From: an uncultured Maribacter sp.
GTDB lineage: Bacteria; Bacteroidota; Bacteroidia; Flavobacteriales; Flavobacteriaceae
Assembly: GCA_905479535.1 (NCBI GenBank)
Contig: CAJQMW010000244.1
Coordinates: 1-5,400 of the forward strand
DNA: 5,400 nt
Direction of reading: 5' to 3'
Shown: piece after piece, positions 1 to 5,400 of the stretch
Layout of the letters: each line of letters opens with the position of its first letter
How positions within the stretch are numbered: the first letter of the stretch is position 1
Position numbers and translations under genes: made by a program
Notes under the pieces: model-generated
Databases searched by the model: none
Seen by the model: only the letters and a program-made list of their open reading frames with translations
What the model was told of the DNA's origin: nothing

Positions 1-67
1 GGGAAGCTAATCCTATTGAAATTTTATCGAACCTTTTTATTGGGTTATTATCTTTTATTCTAGCCAT
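1..67 (-). CDS. rpoC: RNA polymerase subunit beta' (5' end only, runs off the window)
   Basis: The first 22 codons of the beta' subunit, which carries the catalytic magnesium site of RNA polymerase. The minus strand from the ATG at 67-65 reads MARIKDNNPIKRFDKISIGLAS and is open to the window edge. From memory, flavobacterial RpoC begins with nearly the same sequence (MAR-x-KDNN...KRF-x-KISIGLASPE), so the identification rests on a short but distinctive N-terminus. The start is well fixed: an in-frame TAA lies at 91-89 and no other ATG falls between. No Shine-Dalgarno sequence is visible; the leader is AT-rich with A at -3. It follows rpoB by 59 bp in the usual rpoBC order, so the two are expected to be cotranscribed. 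The catalytic NADFDGD loop and zinc-binding cysteines would lie outside the window. Confidence 0.93.
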   Translation of the reverse strand, partial: MARIKDNNPIKRFDKISIGLAS

Positions 68-126
68 AATAGCGTGCTGATAATGATTTTAATTTTTGTT
101 TCTTAATAGTCTTTACAACTATTTAC
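68..126 (-). other. rpoB-rpoC intergenic spacer
   Basis: A 59-bp AT-rich spacer between the rpoB stop and the rpoC start. I find no TAnnTTTG promoter element, no Shine-Dalgarno sequence and no convincing terminator. The only structure is a weak 6-bp AT-only inverted repeat (arms 105-110 and 118-123, 7-nt loop). This is consistent with readthrough from rpoB into rpoC on one transcript. Confidence 0.6.
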
Positions 127-3100
127 TTATTCCTCAAGTCTAATATCTAAACCTAATCCCTTAAGTTCATGCATTAAAACGTTGAAAGATTCTGGTAAAC
201 CAGGTTCTGGCATCGTCTCTCCTTTAACAATGGCCTCATACGTTTTAGCCCTTCCGATAACATCATCGGACTTCACCGTAAGAATTTCACGCAAAGTCGC
301 CGAAGCACCGTAAGCCTCTAACGCCCAAACTTCCATTTCTCCAAAACGTTGACCACCAAATTGGGCTTTACCACCCAATGGTTGTTGCGTAATTAAAGAG
401 TAAGGCCCAATAGATCTTGCGTGCATCTTATCGTCTACCATGTGACCCAGTTTCAACATATAAATGACACCTACCGTTGCAGGCTGATCAAAACGTTGAC
501 CTGTACCACCATCATAAAGATAGGTATGTCCAAATCTTGGAATTCCTGCTTCATCGGTATACTCATTTATCTGATCCAGTGTAGCTCCGTCGAAAATTGG
601 TGTAGCATATTTTCTACCTAGTTTGAGACCGGCCCAACCTAAGACAGTTTCATATATCTGACCAATATTCATACGAGAAGGTACACCTAACGGATTCAAA
701 ACGATATCCACCGGCGTTCCATCCTCTAAGAACGGCATATCTTCCTGACGTACAATTCTGGAAACGATACCTTTGTTACCATGACGACCTGCCATTTTAT
801 CCCCAACTTTTAGCTTGCGCTTTTTGGCTATGTAAACCTTGGCCAACTTCATAATTCCCGCAGGTAATTCATCTCCCACAGAAATAGTAAACTTGTCCCT
901 TCTTAAGTTCCCTTGAAGATCGTTCAGTTTAATTTTATAATTATGAAGTAAATCCGCAACCGAGTCGTTTGTTTTGCTATCGGTTGTCCAGCTACCACTT
1001 ACCAAATGCGCGAAATCGTCTACCGAGTTCAACATTTTCATGGTATACTTTTTACCTTTTGGCAATACCTCTTCACCTAAATCGTTCAATACCCCTTGAG
1101 ATGTTTTACCATTTACAAGCGTAAACAACTTCTCTACCAAAATATCCTTTAATTCTTGGAATTTCACTTCATACTCCAATTCCAATTTTGATAGATCCTC
1201 TTTATCCTCAGAACGCTTGCGCTTATCCTTTACAGACCTTGAAAACAACTTCTTATCAATAACCACACCTCTTAAAGAAGGTGAAGCTTTCAATGAAGCA
1301 TCCTTTACGTCCCCAGCTTTGTCACCAAAGATGGCACGCAATAGTTTTTCTTCAGGAGTTGGGTCCGATTCACCTTTTGGTGTAATCTTACCAATCAAAA
1401 TATCACCAGGTTTTACTTCGGCACCAATTCGAATCATACCATTTTCGTCCAGGTCTTTTGTAGCCTCTTCGGAAACGTTAGGAATATCGTGGGTCAATTC
1501 CTCAGCACCTAGCTTTGTATCCCTTACTTCCAAGGAGTATTCATCTACGTGAATAGAAGTAAAGATATCTTCACGAACTACTTTCTCGGAAATCACAATA
1601 GCATCCTCAAAATTGTACCCTTTCCAAGGCATGAATGCTACGGTAAGGTTTCTTCCCAAAGCCAATTCCCCTTTCTCGGTAGCATAGCCTTCACAAAGTA
1701 CCTGTCCTTTTTTAACCTTATCACCTCTTTTAACAATTGGCTTAAGGTTAATACTAGTACCTTGGTTTGTTTTTCTAAACTTCACCAAGAAATACGTTTT
1801 CTGATCTTCCTCAAAACTAATTAATCGCTCCGCATCCGTTCTGTCATATTTAATAGTGATTTTTTCAGCATCTACGTACTCAATAACACCATCACCCTCA
1901 GCATTGATTAATACCCTAGAATCAGAAGCAACTTGTCTTTCCAACCCAGTACCCACAATCGGGGACTGAGGCTTTAATAAAGGAACCGCCTGGCGCATCA
2001 TGTTAGAGCCCATCAAGGCACGGTTAGCATCATCATGCTCCAAAAATGGAATTAATGAAGCCGAAATTGATGCAATCTGGTTAGGAGCAACATCCGTATA
2101 ATGGATTTCGCTTGGGTCCACCACTGGAAAATCTCCTTCTTCCCTTGCGATAACCTTCTCGGTATCAATTTTGCCGTTATCCTTTAGAGGAATATTAGCC
2201 TGAGCTATTTTCATACCTTCCTCCTCTTCTGCACTTAGATATACATGATTGTTAATGTCAACTTTAGAATTCTCCACCTTTCTATAAGGTGTTTCCAAGA
2301 AGCCCATTGGATTCACTTTAGCAAATACGGAAAGTGAGGAAATTAGACCAATATTCGGACCTTCTGGAGTTTCAATAGGACATAGACGACCGTAATGGGT
2401 ATAGTGTACATCACGCACCTCGAATCCTGCTCTTTCCCTGGAAAGACCACCTGGTCCTAATGCCGACAACCTTCTTTTATGTGTAATCTCTGCCAATGGA
2501 TTGGTTTGATCCATGAACTGAGACAATTGGTTCGTACCAAAGAAAGAATTGATGACCGAAGACAATGTCTTCGCGTTAATCAAATCAATTGGCGTAAACA
2601 CCTCATTATCACGTACGTTCATACGCTCACGAATAGTTCTCGCCATTCTTGCCAGACCAACTCCAAATTGTGAGGATAATTGCTCACCTACCGTTCTAAC
2701 CCGACGATTGGAAAGGTGATCAATATCATCAATCTCAGCTTTAGAATTAATAAGCTCGATCAAATATTTTATGATAGTTATGATATCTTCCTTGGTCAAG
2801 ACCTGCTTGTCCATTCCAATATCCAACTGTAATTTTTTGTTCATCCTGTAACGACCCACCTCACCTAGGTTATAGCGTTGATCGGAAAAGAACAATTTAT
2901 CGATAATACCACGCGCCGTCTCCTCATCGGGCGGTTCAGCGTTACGCAATTGTCTGTAGATATGCTCTACGGCCTCTTTTTCGGAGTTCGTAGGATCCTT
3001 TTGAAGCGTATTGTGAATAATTGCGTAATCACTCTGCGCATTATTTTCCTTATGTAAAAGGATGGTTTTTACATCTGCCTCTAAAATTTGTGCGATGTGT

Positions 3101-3936
3101 TCCTTTTCTAGAACGGTATCCCTGTCCAAGATGATTTCGTTTCTTTCGATAGAAACCACCTCACCAGTATCCTCATCCACAAAATCCTCGTGCCAAGTGT
3201 TCAAAACCCTGGCAGCCAGTTTACGGCCCATCACTTTTTTAAGTCCGGCGTTGGAAACCTTAACTTCTTCCGAAAGGTCAAAGATTTCTAAAATATCCTT
3301 ATCACGTTCAAAACCAATAGCTCTGAACAGCGTAGTAACCGGTAATTTTTTCTTTCTATCAATATAGGCATACATTACGCCATTGATATCAGTAGCAAAT
3401 TCTATCCAAGAACCTTTGAAAGGAATTACCCTAGCAGAATATAATTTAGTCCCGTATGCATGGAATGACTGACCGAAGAAAACCCCAGGAGAACGGTGCA
3501 ACTGAGACACTACTACACGCTCAGCGCCATTAATTACGAATGTACCACTCGGGGTCATGTAAGGAATGGTTCCTAAATATACGTCTTGGACAATAGTTTC
3601 AAAATCCTCATGCTCTGGATCTGTACAGTAAAGCTTTAACCTAGCTTTTAAAGGAACGCTATAGGTAAGACCACGCTCTATACACTCTTGTATGGAGTAT
3701 CTTGGCGGATCAATGAAATAATCTAAAAATTCCAGAACAAACTGATTTCTAGTATCAGTTATTGGAAAATTTTCCATGAAGGTATTATATAAACCTTCAT
3801 CCCCCCTCTGATCAGATTTAGTCTCCAATTGAAAAAAGTCTTGGAAGGACTTGATCTGAATATCTAAGAAATCCGGATAGTCTGGCGTATTCTTAGCTGA
3901 GGCAAAATTTATTCTTTCAGTCTGATTTGTGAACAT
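127..3936 (-). CDS. rpoB: DNA-directed RNA polymerase subunit beta
   Basis: Beta subunit of RNA polymerase, 1269 residues and apparently intact. It pairs with beta' to form the active-site cleft and the RNA exit path. Landmarks: protrusion and lobe in about the first 460 residues; Rif region at 465-495 with Q473, D476, H486 and S491 (E. coli 513, 516, 526, 531) all of the sensitive type; IETPEGPNIGLI after it; E777-D778 in the NFED motif near the active site; flap at about 795-904; a Lys/Glu-rich insertion at about 905-1015; GDKMAGRHGNKG at 1045-1056 with nucleotide-contacting K1047 and K1055; and a C-terminal clamp ending PESFNVLMHELKGLGLDIRLEE. It is about 70 residues shorter than the E. 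coli protein, mainly in the lobe insertion and the hybrid-binding region. An in-frame TAG directly before the ATG fixes the start, and MFTNQTERINFAS fits flavobacterial RpoB. There is no Shine-Dalgarno sequence. It lies between rplL and rpoC. Confidence 0.99.
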   Translation of the reverse strand: MFTNQTERINFASAKNTPDYPDFLDIQIKSFQDFFQLETKSDQRGDEGLYNTFMENFPITDTRNQFVLEFLDYFIDPPRYSIQECIERGLTYSVPLKARLKLYCTDPEHEDFETIVQDVYLGTIPYMTPSGTFVINGAERVVVSQLHRSPGVFFGQSFHAYGTKLYSARVIPFKGSWIEFATDINGVMYAYIDRKKKLPVTTLFRAIGFERDKDILEIFDLSEEVKVSNAGLKKVMGRKLAARVLNTWHEDFVDEDTGEVVSIERNEIILDRDTVLEKEHIAQILEADVKTILLHKENNAQSDYAIIHNTLQKDPTNSEKEAVEHIYRQLRNAEPPDEETARGIIDKLFFSDQRYNLGEVGRYRMNKKLQLDIGMDKQVLTKEDIITIIKYLIELINSKAEIDDIDHLSNRRVRTVGEQLSSQFGVGLARMARTIRERMNVRDNEVFTPIDLINAKTLSSVINSFFGTNQLSQFMDQTNPLAEITHKRRLSALGPGGLSRERAGFEVRDVHYTHYGRLCPIETPEGPNIGLISSLSVFAKVNPMGFLETPYRKVENSKVDINNHVYLSAEEEEGMKIAQANIPLKDNGKIDTEKVIAREEGDFPVVDPSEIHYTDVAPNQIASISASLIPFLEHDDANRALMGSNMMRQAVPLLKPQSPIVGTGLERQVASDSRVLINAEGDGVIEYVDAEKITIKYDRTDAERLISFEEDQKTYFLVKFRKTNQGTSINLKPIVKRGDKVKKGQVLCEGYATEKGELALGRNLTVAFMPWKGYNFEDAIVISEKVVREDIFTSIHVDEYSLEVRDTKLGAEELTHDIPNVSEEATKDLDENGMIRIGAEVKPGDILIGKITPKGESDPTPEEKLLRAIFGDKAGDVKDASLKASPSLRGVVIDKKLFSRSVKDKRKRSEDKEDLSKLELEYEVKFQELKDILVEKLFTLVNGKTSQGVLNDLGEEVLPKGKKYTMKMLNSVDDFAHLVSGSWTTDSKTNDSVADLLHNYKIKLNDLQGNLRRDKFTISVGDELPAGIMKLAKVYIAKKRKLKVGDKMAGRHGNKGIVSRIVRQEDMPFLEDGTPVDIVLNPLGVPSRMNIGQIYETVLGWAGLKLGRKYATPIFDGATLDQINEYTDEAGIPRFGHTYLYDGGTGQRFDQPATVGVIYMLKLGHMVDDKMHARSIGPYSLITQQPLGGKAQFGGQRFGEMEVWALEAYGASATLREILTVKSDDVIGRAKTYEAIVKGETMPEPGLPESFNVLMHELKGLGLDIRLEE

Positions 3937-3966
3937 CTACGGACAGTGTTTTGATCGTGAGTACTT

Positions 3967-3997
3967 ACTAGGTGGTATACCCCTTCATATACCTAAT
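3967..3997 (-). promoter_or_regulatory. Candidate hairpin in the rpoB leader with two competing pairings
   Basis: In the transcribed strand the segment 3993-3988 (GGUAUA) can pair with 3979-3974 (UAUACC) around the 8-nt loop UGAAGGGG. Alternatively 3997-3991 (AUUAGGU) can pair with 3973-3967 (ACCUAGU), seven pairs including one U-G. Both use the same AGGU on the 5' side, so they exclude each other unless the second forms with an ACC bulge. It sits about 30-60 nt before the rpoB start codon. The pairings are read directly from the sequence; any regulatory role is inference, and a short AT-rich hairpin like this could arise by chance. Confidence 0.3.
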
Positions 3998-4002
3998 TCT
4001 AT

Positions 4003-4046
4003 AAAAAGGCTTAGGTCTAACCGCAAAAAGCGAGAAGACCTAAACC
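4003..4046 (-). terminator. Intrinsic terminator-like hairpin (probable attenuator) between rplL and rpoB
   Basis: On the transcribed strand GGTTTAGGTCT (4046-4036) pairs with AGACCTAAGCC (4018-4008): 11 consecutive pairs, one of them T-G. Inside, a 2x2 mismatch leads to a second short stem (TCGC with GCGG) closed by a TTTTT loop. The 3' arm is followed at once by TTTTTAT (4007-4001). Stem plus U-run is the standard form of a rho-independent terminator in this direction; the opposite direction has no U-run. rpoB starts 66 nt later and no promoter is evident in between, so partial termination (attenuation) fits better than complete stop. E. coli has a known attenuator at this same gene boundary. 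Alternatively it could be an RNA processing or stability element. Confidence 0.65.
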
Positions 4047-4048
4047 AA

Positions 4049-4064
4049 CCCCGAAGCTTCGGGG
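4049..4064 (-). terminator. GC-rich perfect palindrome just after rplL
   Basis: CCCCGAAGCTTCGGGG is a perfect 16-bp palindrome. As RNA it would form a 6-bp GC-rich stem with an AGCU loop. It starts 16 nt after the rplL stop codon and is followed by TTGGTTT, a poor U-run, so alone it is a weak terminator. It ends only 2 nt before the next hairpin begins. The pair could act together as a tandem terminator, or this one could protect the 3' end of an rplL message left by termination or cleavage. Being symmetrical, it would fold in RNA from either strand. Confidence 0.55.
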
Positions 4065-4080
4065 ACTATGATTGTCGCTA

Positions 4081-4461
4081 TTATTTAAGCTCAACTTCTG
4101 CTCCTGCTTCTTCCAAAGATTTTTTGATACCTTCTGCTTCGTCCTTAGAAACACCTTCTTTAACTGCTTTAGGTGCGCTATCAACAATGTCTTTAGCATC
4201 TTTCAATCCTAAGCCTGTCAATTCCTTAACCAATTTTACTACTGCCAATTTAGAACCACCGGCTGCAGTTAAAATTACGTCAAATTCTGACTTTTCTTCA
4301 GCAGCCTCACCAGCCTCTGCTCCACCACCACCGGCGGCAACAGCTACTGCAGCAGCTGCAGGCTCAATACCATATTCTTCTTTTAAAATATCAGCTAACT
4401 CGTTTACTTCTTTTACCGTAAGGTTAACCAATTGTTCTGCGAAATCTTTTAAATCTGCCAT
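4081..4461 (-). CDS. rplL: 50S ribosomal protein L7/L12
   Basis: The multicopy stalk protein of the large ribosomal subunit, which recruits and stimulates GTPase translation factors such as EF-Tu and EF-G. Its 126 residues are normal for the family. Residues 1-34 form the N-terminal dimerisation and L10-binding helices. Residues 35-57 are the flexible hinge, a run of Ala, Gly and Glu. Residues 58-126 are the globular factor-binding domain, with the hallmark K71-LAVVK-76 followed by TGLGLKDAK (82-90) and the ending EEAGAEVELK. An in-frame TAG two codons before the ATG sets the upstream limit. There is no Shine-Dalgarno sequence; the leader is A-rich. Translation ends at tandem stops TAA-TAG, then come two hairpins. 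It lies 50 bp after rplJ, whose product anchors it. The family needs several copies per ribosome, which fits a drop in transcription before rpoB. Confidence 0.99.
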   Translation of the reverse strand: MADLKDFAEQLVNLTVKEVNELADILKEEYGIEPAAAAVAVAAGGGGAEAGEAAEEKSEFDVILTAAGGSKLAVVKLVKELTGLGLKDAKDIVDSAPKAVKEGVSKDEAEGIKKSLEEAGAEVELK

Positions 4462-4511
4462 TTTCTATCGTTTAATAAAATTTTAAAATATACTTAGTTT
4501 ATAGTGCGTAC
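4462..4511 (-). other. rplJ-rplL intergenic spacer
   Basis: A 50-bp, strongly AT-rich spacer. On the transcribed strand TATATTTT (4492-4485) resembles the TAnnTTTG -7 element of Bacteroidota, but the last base differs and no TTG lies 17-23 nt upstream, so I do not call a promoter. No stable hairpin or Shine-Dalgarno sequence is seen before rplL. The AT-rich, probably unstructured leader would suit efficient initiation of the highly translated L7/L12. Confidence 0.5.
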
Positions 4512-5027
4512 TTATTTTTCAGATAATGTTTTAAGGATTCCAGCGAGTTTACCACCACCAGATTTAAGACCGGAAATAACATTTTTGGCCGGGGATTGTA
4601 ATAATCCGATTATTTCGCCAATCATTTCCTCTTTGGACTTAATGCTAACCAAAGCATCCAAGTTTTCATCACCTATGTAAATTGCTTCCTCTACAAAAGC
4701 TCCTTTTAATAAAGGCTTATCAGACTTCTTCCTGAAATTCTTGATAAGCTTTGCCGGAGCGTTCCCAACTTCAGAAAGCATTAAAGAGGTGTTTCCCTTT
4801 AATGTTTCAGGAAGTTGACCGAACTCTTTTTCGGAAGCTTCCATCGCCTTTGCAAGCAATGTATTCTTAACTACTGCTAGTTTGATGTTTGCTTTGAAAC
4901 AAGCCCTTCTCAAATCCGAGGTTGTTCCTGCATCCAAACCAGAGATATCCGCCAAATAAATAATGGGGCTATCTGCCAACTGCGTAGTCAAATCCTGTAT
5001 AACCGTTGCTTTTTCTTCTCTTGTCAT
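4512..5027 (-). CDS. rplJ: 50S ribosomal protein L10
   Basis: Base of the L7/L12 stalk: the N-terminal domain binds 23S rRNA next to L11, and the C-terminal helix holds the L7/L12 dimers. The protein has 171 residues, within the family range. Visible family features are the DISGLDAGTTSDLRRA segment (27-42), the VVKNTLLAKAM segment (52-62), LKGNTSLM (76-83), KGAFVEE (108-114), and a C-terminal helical tail from about 133 ending GGGKLAGILKTLSEK. The ATG at 5027 gives the usual MTREEK start, and an in-frame TAG at 5045-5043 limits any extension. There is no Shine-Dalgarno sequence. It is 25 bp after rplA and 50 bp before rplL. In other bacteria L10 with L7/L12 represses its own mRNA through a leader just upstream; here that gap is too short to hold one. 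Confidence 0.98.
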   Translation of the reverse strand: MTREEKATVIQDLTTQLADSPIIYLADISGLDAGTTSDLRRACFKANIKLAVVKNTLLAKAMEASEKEFGQLPETLKGNTSLMLSEVGNAPAKLIKNFRKKSDKPLLKGAFVEEAIYIGDENLDALVSIKSKEEMIGEIIGLLQSPAKNVISGLKSGGGKLAGILKTLSEK

Positions 5028-5052
5028 AATTGAAATTTTTAACTAGCAGTGT
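5028..5052 (-). other. rplA-rplJ intergenic spacer
   Basis: Only 25 bp separate the rplA stop from the rplJ start. The stretch is AT-rich with no promoter, no Shine-Dalgarno sequence and no hairpin. This close packing supports cotranscription of rplA and rplJ and leaves no room for a classical L10 leader RNA. Confidence 0.55.
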
Positions 5053-5400
5053 TTAAACTGACTTGGGGTCTAATTGAACACTTGGACTCATGGTGCTAGA
5101 CATGAAAACACTTTTCATGTAAATACCTTTAGAAGCTGTAGGTTTCATTTTATTTAAAGTTTCTAAAAGTTCCTTGGCGTTGCCTGCTATTTTATCAGCA
5201 GAAAAGGAAGCCTTTCCTATTGCAGCATGTACAATACCTGTTTTGTCCACTTTAAAATCAATTTTACCCGCCTTAACTTCAGAAACGGCCTTGGCCACAT
5301 CCATTGTAACAGTACCTGTTTTTGGATTGGGCATCAAACCTCTTGGTCCTAAAACTCGACCTAAAGGCCCTAATTTACCCATAACGCTTGGCATGGTGAT
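5053..5400 (-). CDS. rplA: 50S ribosomal protein L1 (C-terminal half; 5' end outside the window)
   Basis: L1 binds 23S rRNA to form the mobile L1 stalk at the tRNA exit site, and in many bacteria it also represses its own rplKA message. The last 115 residues are present; the family usually has about 230, so roughly half is missing at the window edge. The frame stays open to position 5400, so the ATG at 5394 is an internal methionine (ITMPSVMGKLG) and not the start. The L1 signature LGPRGLMPNPKTGTVT is clear, followed by AVSEVKAGKIDFKVDKTGIVHAAIGK, the KELLETLNKMKP helix, and the C-terminal strand KSVFMSSTMSPSVQLDP. The gene ends in TAA 25 bp before rplJ. rplK would be expected just upstream, outside the window. 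Confidence 0.98.
   Translation of the reverse strand: MTMPSVMGKLGPLGRVLGPRGLMPNPKTGTVTMDVAKAVSEVKAGKIDFKVDKTGIVHAAIGKASFSADKIAGNAKELLETLNKMKPTASKGIYMKSVFMSSTMSPSVQLDPKSV

Noticed and set aside
105..123. 6-bp inverted repeat in the rpoB-rpoC gap as a terminator.
   Set aside because: The stem is AT-dominated (one G-C pair), the loop is 7 nt and no U-run follows on the coding strand; rpoB and rpoC are expected to be cotranscribed.
421..3367. Several plus-strand open frames of 64-111 codons opposite rpoB (near 421, 1217, 1549, 2479 and 3062).
   Set aside because: All lie entirely antisense to conserved rpoB codons and have Ser/Phe-rich shadow composition, with no recognisable domains.
4017..4199. 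A 60-codon minus-strand frame overlapping the end of rplL and the hairpins.
   Set aside because: It is rplL read in another frame, continuing into the gap through the palindrome; no family resemblance.
4290..4360. Repetitive GC-rich codons in rplL as a simple-sequence repeat.
   Set aside because: This is the Ala/Gly hinge normal for L7/L12, not an independent repeat element.
3929..4486. A 185-codon plus-strand open frame spanning rplL and the rplL-rpoB gap.
   Set aside because: It lies opposite rplL and its Ala/Pro/Ser-rich stretch is the complement of the rplL hinge. The rest is non-coding gap with the two hairpins. No recognisable protein.
4485..4492. TATATTTT before rplL as a Bacteroidota -7 promoter element.
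   Set aside because: The final G of TAnnTTTG is missing and there is no TTG at the proper upstream distance; such a match is easy to get by chance in AT-rich spacer.
5053..5394. A complete small protein starting at the ATG at 5394.
   Set aside because: The frame is open upstream to the window edge and the sequence is the C-terminal half of L1, so this methionine is internal.

Overview
This window is a conserved piece of the ribosomal protein / RNA polymerase operon, read entirely on the minus strand. In transcription order (high to low coordinates) it holds the 3' half of rplA (L1), complete rplJ (L10), complete rplL (L7/L12), complete rpoB (RNA polymerase beta) and the first 22 codons of rpoC (beta'). 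The protein sequences point to Bacteroidota, family Flavobacteriaceae. The RpoB N-terminus and Rif region, and the opening of RpoC (MARIKDNN...KISIGLAS), are close to what I recall of flavobacterial proteins. The genes also lack Shine-Dalgarno sequences and have AT-rich leaders with A near -3, as is usual in that group. A marine genus is plausible, but I cannot name one from this window.

Layout: rplA C-terminal half at 5400-5053, a 25-bp gap, rplJ at 5027-4512, a 50-bp gap, rplL at 4461-4081, a 144-bp gap, rpoB at 3936-127, a 59-bp gap, and rpoC from 67 off the edge. There is no gene-free stretch over 300 bp and no sign of mobile elements, RNA genes, CRISPR or foreign insertions. All long plus-strand frames are shadows of these genes.

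The genes serve two machines. L1 forms the ribosomal L1 stalk. L10 and L7/L12 form the stalk that recruits translation factors. Beta and beta' form the catalytic core of RNA polymerase. No flavobacterial-type promoter (TTG, then TAnnTTTG) was found in any gap, so all five genes are probably transcribed from upstream of the window.

The one noteworthy non-coding stretch is the rplL-rpoB gap. It holds two adjacent hairpins, the second with an 11-bp stem followed directly by TTTTT. This looks like an intrinsic terminator acting as an attenuator between the stalk genes and the polymerase genes. Such an element is known at the same place in E. coli, but this one is built from unrelated sequence. 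A third, smaller structure with two competing pairings follows in the rpoB leader. I see no new defence or mobile system here.
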